Positions 1-6,901 of a DNA stretch of 43,779 bases are shown here, piece after piece; position 1 is the first letter of the stretch, and each line of letters starts with the position of its first letter. The notes below the pieces were generated by a model, which worked only from the letters and a program-made list of their open reading frames with translations, was not told where the DNA came from and searched no databases. Position numbers and translations under genes: made by a program. The DNA is from Planctomycetota bacterium. GTDB taxonomy: Bacteria > Planctomycetota > UBA1135 > GCA-002748355. The stretch is from NCBI GenBank assembly GCA_027021385.1, contig JALUUL010000040.1, forward strand, positions 1-43,779, written 5' to 3'.

Positions 1-1
1 C

Positions 2-901
2 CATCCTTTCGATGTCGTCTCCAACCCCGAGTTCCTGAAGGAGGGGACGGCGATCGACGATTTCATGAAGCCGGACCGGGTCGTCCTGGGCTGCGACGAC
101 CCGAGGGCCCTGGAGATCATGAAGGAACTCTACGCCCCCTTCGTCCGCACCGGGAAGCCGATCCTGCTGATGGACCCCGAGAGTGCCGAACTCACGAAGT
201 ACGCGGCCAACGCGATGCTCGCGACCCGGATCTCGTTCATGAACGAGATCGCCCGCCTCTGCGATCTCGTCGGAGCGGACTTCACGAAAGTGAGGGAGGG
301 GGTCGGCACGGACTCCCGAATCGGCTACGCCTTCCTCTTCGCCGGGATCGGGTACGGCGGGTCCTGCTTCCCGAAGGACGTGCGCGCGATCCAGAAGACC
401 GCGAAGGACCACGGCTACGACTTCGCGATCCTGAACGCCGTCGAGGCGGTCAACGCCTCGCAGAAGAAGTATCTCGTCACGAAGATCGTCAAGCACTTCG
501 GCGAGGATCTGACCGGCAAATGCTTCGCGCTGTGGGGCCTGTCGTTCAAGCCCAGGACCGATGACATGCGCGAGGCCCCGTCCCTGACCCTGATCGAGGA
601 ACTGACGCGTCGCGGCGCACGGATCGTCGCTACCGACCCCGAGGCCCTTGGGGAGGCCCGGAGGATCCTGGGGGAACGGATCGAATACCGGAAGAAACCA
701 ATGGAGGCGGTGGACGGGGCGGACGCCCTCATCCTCGCAACCGAATGGAGCGAATTCCGGCATCCCGACTACGAGGAACTCGCCTCCAGGATGCGGGGGA
801 AGGCGGTCTTCGACGGCCGGAACATCCTTTCACGGGAAAAGCTCCGCGCAATGGGCTTCAAGTATTACGGGGTCGGAATCGATAAGGGAGAAGCTCCCTG
901 A
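2..901 (+). CDS. ugd: UDP-glucose 6-dehydrogenase, 5'-truncated by the window edge
   Basis: Oxidises UDP-glucose to UDP-glucuronate with two NAD+, supplying acidic sugar nucleotides for capsule or exopolysaccharide in the cytoplasm. The frame is open from base 2 and begins inside the protein with VVSNPEFLKEGTA, so the N-terminal Rossmann NAD-binding half lies upstream of the window. The visible part holds the central domain with ELTKYAANA (catalytic Lys and Asn) and GYGGSCFPKD with the nucleophilic Cys codon at 365-367, then the C-terminal UDP-binding domain with KPRTDDMRE. The first in-window ATG (65) is an internal Met, not the start. It leads a + strand run of envelope genes. GDP-mannose or UDP-N-acetylmannosamine dehydrogenases are relatives, but the motif set fits UDP-glucose dehydrogenase best. 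Confidence 0.93.
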   Translation, partial: HPFDVVSNPEFLKEGTAIDDFMKPDRVVLGCDDPRALEIMKELYAPFVRTGKPILLMDPESAELTKYAANAMLATRISFMNEIARLCDLVGADFTKVREGVGTDSRIGYAFLFAGIGYGGSCFPKDVRAIQKTAKDHGYDFAILNAVEAVNASQKKYLVTKIVKHFGEDLTGKCFALWGLSFKPRTDDMREAPSLTLIEELTRRGARIVATDPEALGEARRILGERIEYRKKPMEAVDGADALILATEWSEFRHPDYEELASRMRGKAVFDGRNILSREKLRAMGFKYYGVGIDKGEAP

Positions 902-946
902 TCGGGCGGGGCCTCCGATCCCGGAGGGCCCCGGGAAGAGGCCCAG

Positions 947-1126
947 ATGGAACGGAACGACCCCAATCGGACAATCCTCCTCGTCGTCGCCGGCATCCTC
1001 GCCGTTGCAGGGGTCCTCTACTTCCTGCGACCATGGAAAGCCTCGGGGACCACGCAGAAGAATTGGAAGAGCACCGGTTCCTACCTGTTCGATCGGCAAA
1101 AGAAGCTGCATCCCGGCAAGCGCTGA
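947..1126 (+). CDS. small single-pass membrane protein, 59 aa
   Basis: This short reading frame codes a 59-residue protein. It has a charged N-terminus (MERNDPNR), one hydrophobic helix at about residues 9-27 (ILLVVAGILAVAGVLYF), and a basic, Trp- and Lys-rich tail ending HPGKR. A purine-rich AAGAGG lies about 5 nt before the ATG. It sits 45 nt after the dehydrogenase stop and 76 nt before the methyltransferase, on the same strand. I do not recognise the family. The pattern suggests an inner-membrane anchor with a short basic tail on one side. Initiation signal, membrane-helix pattern and position make it likely to be a real gene, but no homology can be shown here. Confidence 0.55.
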   Translation: MERNDPNRTILLVVAGILAVAGVLYFLRPWKASGTTQKNWKSTGSYLFDRQKKLHPGKR

Positions 1127-1190
1127 TCGGCCCCCTCATCCCCCCGCCTCTCTCCTTCCGGCCGGAGGCGACCTCGGCGGAAACGAGCTG

Positions 1191-1196
1191 TAGATT
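1191..1196 (+). promoter_or_regulatory. candidate -10 hexamer for the methyltransferase gene
   Basis: TAGATT lies 6 nt before the ATG at 1203, with no Shine-Dalgarno between. If used as a -10 box, transcription would begin at about the start codon, giving a leaderless mRNA. No convincing -35 box is visible. Confidence 0.3.
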
Positions 1197-1202
1197 GGGT
1201 CC

Positions 1203-1949
1203 ATGAATCCCGCCTCCGGAGCCGATCCCGAGGGGTCCGCGATCCTCCCCCCGCCTCCCGCCTACTCCCGCCGCCACCAGGACGCGGAACTCGCCCGCGT
1301 CTACGGGAGGAAGTTCTCCAAGACCCTCCTGCGCCGCCTCGGTAACCGGCGCGAGCGCCGCCTCGTCGCCTCCGCCCTCGATCGGGCCTGGTTCGAGCGG
1401 TTCGGAGCCTCTCCCGCAGCCCCCCCGATGTCCCCGCCCCCGACCCTCCTCGACCTCCCCTGCGGCGCGGGACGCTTCGCCGACCTCCTGAGCGCCCTTC
1501 CGGTCCGCTACCTCGCGGCTGACTACTCCGCACCGATGCTGGACCTCTGCGCTGAGGCCCTTTCCCGCGCGGGACGCGCCGACAGACTCGCGGGACGCCT
1601 GCGCTGCGACGCCCGGACGATCCCCCTTCCCGGGTCTTCGATCGATCTCGCCTGCTGCCTTCGGCTGCTCCACCACTTCCCGAAACCGCAGGACCGCGCC
1701 GCGATCCTACACTCCTTCCGCAGGGTCCTCCGGGGCCCGCTCGTTCTCGGCTTCCTCGACGCGGACTCTCCGAAGCAGTGGATGCACCGCCGGAAGCGGG
1801 CCCTGGCCGGGACGGCGGTCCGGCGGAGCCTCCTTTCGAAAGACGCGCTCGCGGACGAGGCGGCCGAATCGGGTTTCCGCATCGTCCGCTGCTGGTCCCT
1901 GTCCGGATGGTTCTCCGGCCAGTCCCTGGCCCTCCTTCTCCCACGGTGA
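1203..1949 (+). CDS. class I SAM-dependent methyltransferase
   Basis: A 248-residue cytoplasmic protein with a Methyltransf_11-type core. Motif I (LLDLPCGAGRFADLL) is near residue 80, an acidic post-II strand (AADYSAPML) follows, and motif IV/post-IV is seen in SIDLACCLRLLHHF. The N-terminal 70 residues are basic and Arg-rich, and the C-terminus is hydrophobic. The acceptor cannot be read from sequence. Its stop overlaps the start of the following Kdo/WaaP-kinase-like gene (GTGA), so the two are translationally coupled. A SAM methyltransferase paired with a lipopolysaccharide-kinase-like protein suggests modification of an envelope lipid or glycan. The start is supported by frame length and a TA-rich hexamer just upstream. 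Confidence 0.8.
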   Translation: MNPASGADPEGSAILPPPPAYSRRHQDAELARVYGRKFSKTLLRRLGNRRERRLVASALDRAWFERFGASPAAPPMSPPPTLLDLPCGAGRFADLLSALPVRYLAADYSAPMLDLCAEALSRAGRADRLAGRLRCDARTIPLPGSSIDLACCLRLLHHFPKPQDRAAILHSFRRVLRGPLVLGFLDADSPKQWMHRRKRALAGTAVRRSLLSKDALADEAAESGFRIVRCWSLSGWFSGQSLALLLPR

Positions 1950-2689
1950 CCGGAAGGCCCCTCGATCCCTTCGACCCTCCCGCCCCCTCCCCTGGGGGAT
2001 TCGGGGAGCGGGATCCGTCCCTTCCGGAGAGGCTCGCGCCGTTCGGCGTCCAAGACCCCGGGGATCTCCTGGGTCTCGCCCCCGACGGCACGAGGATCCG
2101 AGAGGTCTCCCGCGCCCGGACGCGGCGCTGCCTACGCCTCGAGGACGACCTGGGCGTCCTCTTCGTCAAGACCCAGGTCCTCGGGAACTTCCGCCTTCCC
2201 CCCCGGAAATGGCCGTCCTACCTCTTCCGGGGAAGCCCCGTGCGCCGCGAGGTCGAGGCCGCCGCCCTCCTCGAAGCCCACGGCTTCCGGGTCCCCCGAT
2301 ACCTGGCCTGCGGCGAACGGCGCGGACTCCTCCTCCCCCGTTTCGCCTGGTGCGTCAGCGAGGGGGTTCCGGCCCACGCGGACCTCCGCGCCTACTGCGC
2401 GGCGACCCGGGACCCGGCGCTCAGACTCCGGGCCGCGGACCTGGCCGATCTCCTGCTGGAAACGGTCCACGAGAAGGGGCTCGTCCTCGGCGGCGCGAAG
2501 TACCGGAACCTCCTCGTGCCGGCGGAGGGTCCGCGGACCCCCGGAGACTTCGTGCTCCTTGACCAGCCCGACGCCCGCCCGTGCCGAAGGTCGCGCGCCC
2601 GCGCGCGGGACCGCCGCCACCTCGCCCTGGACCGCCGACGCTACGCCCTCGGCGGGCCCGAAACGGAGAACTCCGGAGGACCGGGATGA
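1946..2689 (+). CDS. Kdo/WaaP (InaA)-type lipopolysaccharide kinase-like protein
   Basis: About 247 residues with a eukaryotic-like kinase fold as in the LPS core kinases KdkA/WaaP. Visible landmarks are a beta-3 lysine (VLFVKTQ), an alpha-C glutamate (VRREVEAAALL), the segment HEKGLVLGGAKYRNLLV with the metal-binding Asn, and LLDQPDA in the DFG position. The usual HGD/HRD catalytic Asp appears to be Gly in this copy, so activity is uncertain. I chose the GTG at 1946 because it overlaps the methyltransferase stop (GTGA); the frame stays open further upstream but only as antisense-like Arg/Pro-rich sequence. The end overlaps the next ATG. Membership of the superfamily is good; substrate and activity are not known. 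Confidence 0.7.
   Translation: MTGRPLDPFDPPAPSPGGFGERDPSLPERLAPFGVQDPGDLLGLAPDGTRIREVSRARTRRCLRLEDDLGVLFVKTQVLGNFRLPPRKWPSYLFRGSPVRREVEAAALLEAHGFRVPRYLACGERRGLLLPRFAWCVSEGVPAHADLRAYCAATRDPALRLRAADLADLLLETVHEKGLVLGGAKYRNLLVPAEGPRTPGDFVLLDQPDARPCRRSRARARDRRHLALDRRRYALGGPETENSGGPG
2675..2680 (+). promoter_or_regulatory. strong Shine-Dalgarno for the GT87-like gene
   Basis: GGAGGA sits 5 nt before the ATG at 2686, which itself overlaps the preceding stop (ATGA). This fixes the start and excludes the longer in-frame ATG at 2581. Confidence 0.7.
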
Positions 2690-4020
2690 ACCGGAAGGGT
2701 CTCCTGATCGCCCTCCTCCTCGCGGCCACGATCGCGCTGGGAATCCGGGCCCTGCACAAGCGCCACGGATCTCTCCTGCGCAACCGCCTCTTCGCCTCGA
2801 GGCTCCTCTTCACACACGACCTCTACGCTCCCTGGGACGAGGACGGGCGGCCCGTCCACGCCCCCTACCCTCCGAGCTACGGGCTCGTCATGGCCCCCCT
2901 CCTCCTTCCTCCCCTCCCGGTCGCGAGGGTGCTCTGGGTCGTGCTCCAGATGACGATCCTCGTTCTCGTGCTCCGCCGTCTCGGGCTCTGGTGGGAGAGC
3001 CTCGTTCCGGCCCGCGCCCCCCCGGCCTGGATCTTCGTCCTTCCCCTCTTCCTGGTCTCCCGCTACCTCCTCCGCGACACGGCGGGCGGCGGAAACAACC
3101 TCGTCTTCGGCGGTCTCGTCTTCCTCGCCTGCTGCCGCCCCGGAGAGGAACGGGGCGAGGACCGCCGTCCTCTCCTGGGTCTCGGCCTGGGTCTCGTCCT
3201 GGCCGCGAAGCCGACCCCCCTGCTCTTCCTGTTCTGGCTCCTCCTTCGCGGGCGCCTCCGGACCGCGGCAGTGGCCCTGCTCTCGGCCGCCGCTCTTCAC
3301 CTCGCCCCGATCCTCATCCTGGGGTCGGAGGGTTGGTTGGAGGCCTATTCGCGCTGGGGCCGGGGCGTCTATCTCTACGCGACGCAGGCGGACCTCTTCG
3401 CCCGGCCGGCGCTCGGCTTCCCCCCCTTCACGTGGATGAACCAGAGCCTCCGCTGCATGCTTGTCCGCTTCCTCGGCGAGGTCCCCCCCGCCCTCGCCCT
3501 CGACGGCCCCCTCTGGTTCCAGGGACTCGGCTGGACGCCCGAAGCCCTGCTCCCGATCCGGGGAGCCGCGACCCTCTCCGTGCTCTCCTTCTTCCTCCTC
3601 CGGCTCTCGAGACTCCGGGGGGCCTTCGCCGAGGCCGCGGGCCCTTCCCTCTGCTTCGCCGTCACCCTGCTCCTCTCCCCGATCAGCTGGAAGGCGCACC
3701 ATGTCCGCCTCCTTCCCGCCTTCTTCACGATCTGCGCATGGATCGCCCTCGCCCCCCGGACGAGCCGCCACCGGGGTCTCCTCCTCGGATTCCTCACGGC
3801 CTACGCCCTCGCGTGCACGCTGCTCTCGGAGGAGATCCTCCGCTTCGCGCTGGGCTCCGCGGCCGCCGGAAAGGACGCGAAGAACCTCCTCCAGTCCCTG
3901 TATCTCGTCACCTTTGGCTGCCTCGCCCTCCTCCCGCTCCTACCGGGGAAACTCCCGGACGAGCCAGGCGAGCCGCCCCGCGCCCGGAGTCCCGAGGACG
4001 GCGGGCGGCAGGGGTCGTAG
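2686..4020 (+). CDS. polytopic GT-C glycosyltransferase, GT87/DUF2029-like
   Basis: A 444-residue integral membrane protein with about ten hydrophobic segments. GT87 enzymes are polyprenyl-phosphate-sugar-dependent transferases, such as mycobacterial mannosyl- and arabinosyltransferases. Typical features are an N-terminal helix (LLIALLLAATIALGI), an external loop with the acidic stretch FTHDLYAPWDEDGRPVHAPYPP, a GGGNNLVFGGLVF segment and the LAAKPTPLLFL turn after a helix, all common in DUF2029 proteins. It is coupled to the preceding kinase-like gene by ATGA. Its last 81 bases overlap, tail to tail, the 3' end of the - strand GT-C gene. The sugar and acceptor are not predictable. Confidence 0.75.
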   Translation: MNRKGLLIALLLAATIALGIRALHKRHGSLLRNRLFASRLLFTHDLYAPWDEDGRPVHAPYPPSYGLVMAPLLLPPLPVARVLWVVLQMTILVLVLRRLGLWWESLVPARAPPAWIFVLPLFLVSRYLLRDTAGGGNNLVFGGLVFLACCRPGEERGEDRRPLLGLGLGLVLAAKPTPLLFLFWLLLRGRLRTAAVALLSAAALHLAPILILGSEGWLEAYSRWGRGVYLYATQADLFARPALGFPPFTWMNQSLRCMLVRFLGEVPPALALDGPLWFQGLGWTPEALLPIRGAATLSVLSFFLLRLSRLRGAFAEAAGPSLCFAVTLLLSPISWKAHHVRLLPAFFTICAWIALAPRTSRHRGLLLGFLTAYALACTLLSEEILRFALGSAAAGKDAKNLLQSLYLVTFGCLALLPLLPGKLPDEPGEPPRARSPEDGGRQGS

Positions 4021-5325
4021 GACCCAGCCCACGGGCGGATGCGCGAGAAGCGCGGCCCGTCCCGGACGGCGGCGCCCCAGGACCGCGTGGCGGGCGGAGG
4101 GTTCCTCCATCGCGCGCGCGAGATCCGCCGCCCCGATCCGCGCGGGGGGCGGCGGCAGGAGGCCCGCGTAATAGGCGACCCGCGGGAGGTCGGTCACCAA
4201 GGATCCCTCCGGGACTCCGAGATCCCGCAGATAGAGGCCCAGGACCTTCTCCGCGAGCTTGTCCCGCTTCGGCGGGCGGACGAGATCCGCGGCTCCGAAG
4301 CCGAGGGTCGCGCAGAGGGAGAGGACCATGCCGGCGCGGAGCCAGGGACGGCCCTTCCGGGGACAGGCGGCGAGACCGAGAACGGCGAGCGGGAGGATCA
4401 AGGGCGCGGTCGAGAGGAAGAAGCGCGGCTTCACTTCGAGCATGCAGATCGCCCCGGCCATCAGGACGAGCGGTAGACCAAAAGCCCGGAACCGTCCCCG
4501 CGACTCCCGCCGCAGGATCCAGAGCCCTAGAAGTCCGGCCGCGAGGGGCAGGCCGTCGAGTCCCCGAAAGGCCGCGACCGGCATTGCGGCCAGGTCGGCC
4601 CCGATCCGCCCGAGGACCTCGAGGGCGTCGCCGCCTCCCGCGGGCCCTCCGGGCAGCATGAACCCGAGTTTCGGGAGGATCCGGAGTTCGCCGAGGGCGA
4701 AGGACCGCCAGAGCGGCAGGACCGCGGCGGCGGCCGCTCCGAGAAGGGTCGCCGAGAGAGGACGCCTTCCCCCCAGGACGCCGAACCAGAGCAGGGGGAA
4801 GAAGGCAAGGGCTTCCTCCCGGAACCAGAACGCGAGACCGAAGCAGAGCCCGGCGGCCCTCGGTCGGTCCCGGAGGAGGAGGGCGAGCCCCGTTCCGGCG
4901 GCCGCGAGGAACAAGGGCTCCCGGTAGGCTTCGCCTGGGAGTCTCAAGACCCTCCAGGAAAGGGCGGCGAAGAGCGCGGGCAGGAGCAGGTCGACGGGGG
5001 CGGGATCCCTCCCGCACCGCCGGCCGAGGAGACGCCCGCACTCGTATACCGCGGGCGCGAAGACCGCGCCCGCCAGGGAGAAGAGGATCCTGGCCGCGTC
5101 GTGGGCCTCGATACCCATCCGGACGAAGGGAGCGAGCAGGAGGCTCGGACCCGGTTGAAAGACCGATTTCAGCGCGGCGGCCGCATCTCCCCCGGCGAAG
5201 CGCTCGGCCATCGCGAGCACGTGCGCGCCGTCGTGCGAGGGGACGGGAATCCCGAAGGCCAGGAGGAGCCGGGGCACGAATCCCAGGACGAAGAGCAAGC
5301 CGAGCGTCCCGGGGCTCCAGGGCAT
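3940..5325 (-). CDS. GT-C family membrane glycosyltransferase, GT39/PMT-like
   Basis: A 461-residue polytopic membrane protein. It opens with a helix (LGLLFVLGFVPRLLLAFG) followed by the first external loop PSHDGAHVLAMAERF. That places an Asp where GT39/ArnT-type enzymes have their catalytic Asp or Asp-Glu. Ten or so further hydrophobic segments follow, then a soluble, basic C-terminal tail. The start at 5325 lies 2 nt after the stop of the prenyltransferase gene, and the much longer open frame upstream is antisense to that gene. It is the last gene of the MobB-UbiA-GT-C unit. Coupling to a DPPR-synthase-like UbiA makes a polyprenyl-phosphate-pentose donor an attractive guess. Confidence 0.75.
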   Translation of the reverse strand: MPWSPGTLGLLFVLGFVPRLLLAFGIPVPSHDGAHVLAMAERFAGGDAAAALKSVFQPGPSLLLAPFVRMGIEAHDAARILFSLAGAVFAPAVYECGRLLGRRCGRDPAPVDLLLPALFAALSWRVLRLPGEAYREPLFLAAAGTGLALLLRDRPRAAGLCFGLAFWFREEALAFFPLLWFGVLGGRRPLSATLLGAAAAAVLPLWRSFALGELRILPKLGFMLPGGPAGGGDALEVLGRIGADLAAMPVAAFRGLDGLPLAAGLLGLWILRRESRGRFRAFGLPLVLMAGAICMLEVKPRFFLSTAPLILPLAVLGLAACPRKGRPWLRAGMVLSLCATLGFGAADLVRPPKRDKLAEKVLGLYLRDLGVPEGSLVTDLPRVAYYAGLLPPPPARIGAADLARAMEEPSARHAVLGRRRPGRAALLAHPPVGWVLRPLPPAVLGTPGAGRLAWLVREFPR

Positions 5326-5327
5326 GC

Positions 5328-6197
5328 TCAGCCGTAGACGATCCAGAGGCTCGTCGCGAACCAGCCGAGGATGTTCACGAGGGTCGCGGGATCCTTGAGC
5401 AGGAGACGGGTCGGATCCCCACCCTCGGCCCGCATGTGCACGAGATACAGGTAACGGAAGACCCCGTAGACGACGAAGGGGACGGTGAAAACGAGGTAAT
5501 GGGCCCGGGCCTCCCCGAAGTTGCGCAGGACCTCGGGAGAGGCCGTGTAGGCGGCGTAGGCGAGAACGGTCAAGGCCCCCAGCGGTGCGATCATCTGGTC
5601 GAGGAACTGGGGCGAGTACTCCCCGAGGGCCCGCCTGTGTCCCTCGGAGTCGCCGCCGAGAAGAGTCAACTCCGCGCGGCGCTTGCAGAAGGCGAGCAGG
5701 AGGGCGACGAAGAACGTGCAGAGCGTCAGCCAGCCCGAAACGGGGACGCCGATCGCGATCCCGCCCGCGTAGACCCTCAGCAGGAAACCGATCGCGATGC
5801 ACATCGCGTCCAGGATGACGAGATGCTTGAGTTTCCAGGAATAGAGGACGTTGACGGCGAAATAGGCGAGAGGAAGCCCAAGAAAGCCACGCCAGGCCGA
5901 AAGCCCGAGCCCTAGCCCCGTGCACGCGCAAAGTGCCGCGACCGCCAGGGAGACCCGAAGCCTCCCCGAGGGAAGGGGGCGCTCCCTCTTCCTCGGGTGC
6001 CGCCGGTCGTTCTCCAGATCATGCAGATCGTTCAGCAGGTAGATGCCGCTCGCGACGAGGGAGAAGGCCGCGAACGCGAAGAGGGCCTGGACGACGGAGG
6101 GACCGTCGGTCATGCGTCTCGCGAAAACCAGGGGGGCGAAGACCAGAAGATTCTTGACCCACTGGTAGGGGCGAAGGGCTTCCAGCAGCGCGATCAC
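5328..6197 (-). CDS. UbiA-family prenyltransferase, decaprenyl-phosphate phosphoribosyltransferase (DPPR synthase) type
   Basis: A 289-residue membrane protein with about nine helices. It aligns by eye with mycobacterial Rv3806c-type DPPR synthases: an N-terminal LRPYQWVKNLLVFAPL, the metal/diphosphate motif NDLHDLENDRRHP followed by KRERPLPSG, then SWKLKHLVILDA and FCKRRAEL. This branch transfers phosphoribose from PRPP to a polyprenyl phosphate, the first committed step toward polyprenyl-phosphate-arabinose. Quinone or haem UbiA enzymes lack the HPxKRxRP signature. I chose the GTG at 6197, which overlaps the MobB stop (GTGA) and begins right at the conserved region. The downstream GT-C gene starts 2 nt after its stop. 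Confidence 0.8.
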   Translation of the reverse strand: MIALLEALRPYQWVKNLLVFAPLVFARRMTDGPSVVQALFAFAAFSLVASGIYLLNDLHDLENDRRHPRKRERPLPSGRLRVSLAVAALCACTGLGLGLSAWRGFLGLPLAYFAVNVLYSWKLKHLVILDAMCIAIGFLLRVYAGGIAIGVPVSGWLTLCTFFVALLLAFCKRRAELTLLGGDSEGHRRALGEYSPQFLDQMIAPLGALTVLAYAAYTASPEVLRNFGEARAHYLVFTVPFVVYGVFRYLYLVHMRAEGGDPTRLLLKDPATLVNILGWFATSLWIVYG

Positions 6198-6817
6198 GGA
6201 TTTCCGGACATAGCACCGCCCCGTCCCCGCATCCAGGCCTCGACCCAATCGGCCACCGCAGCGCCATCGAGGGGGAGGCGCGCGCAGCCCTCGAGGTCCT
6301 CCCTTCCCCTCGGCGGAAGGACCGGGAGGCTTCTCGCCGAGATCCCGCTCCCGGAAGCCCAGCCGTCCCAGGCCAGCGCCACGACCCCCTCGGGCAAGGA
6401 ATCCCAGAGGTCCTCCGGCCATTCCCCGCGGATCACCCGGAGCTTCGGAGGCTCGGGAACCGCGGCGAAGCCCTCGAGGAGCACGAGATCGAAGGGGAAG
6501 AGGGGGCAGTCCGCGAACCAGGCGAGGACCTCGGCCAGGTGGCCGCGCTCGTCGACGCGCTTCCTCCCCGGCCCCATGAAGAAGGTGCTCGTCCCCGGCC
6601 CGAGGAGGCCGACCGCGGCGGACCCGGCCTCCTTGAGCCTCCACGAGTCCTTGCCCGGCCGGTCGAGCAGGACCTCGTGGTGCGTGCCCTTCAAGGACGC
6701 GATGCAATGGCCGCGCTCGGCGAGCACTCCGACGACGGACTCCAGAAGGGTGGTCTTCCCGGTTCCGGAAGGCGCGACGAAGGCGAGCGTCGGGACCGGT
6801 CTTTTGCATTCGGTCAT
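6194..6817 (-). CDS. mobB: molybdopterin-guanine dinucleotide biosynthesis protein B (MobB-like P-loop GTPase)
   Basis: A 207-residue cytoplasmic P-loop protein. The Walker A motif is APSGTGKTTLLE at residues 15-26, followed by the MobB-typical segments HCIASLKGTHHE and DSWRLKEAGS, and DLVLLEGF as the Walker-B-like segment. MobB assists MobA in attaching GMP to molybdopterin. The C-terminal 70 residues are longer and more variable than in enterobacterial MobB (about 175 aa). No MobA or molybdoenzyme gene is in the window. It is the first gene of a - strand unit with the prenyltransferase, which is functionally unexpected. It is divergent from the MFS gene. Confidence 0.8.
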   Translation of the reverse strand: MTECKRPVPTLAFVAPSGTGKTTLLESVVGVLAERGHCIASLKGTHHEVLLDRPGKDSWRLKEAGSAAVGLLGPGTSTFFMGPGRKRVDERGHLAEVLAWFADCPLFPFDLVLLEGFAAVPEPPKLRVIRGEWPEDLWDSLPEGVVALAWDGWASGSGISARSLPVLPPRGREDLEGCARLPLDGAAVADWVEAWMRGRGGAMSGNP

Positions 6818-6827
6818 AGGGGCGCGG

Positions 6828-6833
6828 ATTGTA
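6828..6833 (-). promoter_or_regulatory. candidate -10 hexamer for mobB
   Basis: On the - strand TACAAT (one mismatch to TATAAT) lies 10 nt before the mobB ATG at 6817, in the 84-nt divergent gap to the MFS gene. It would give a leader of only a few bases. There is no clear -35 box and no Shine-Dalgarno. Confidence 0.35.
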
Positions 6834-6901
6834 GCCTCGACCCGCGCCCGGATCTCTCACGCCGGCCTCTCGAACCCCGTCCGAAGGATCCCCGACCGCC
6901 G

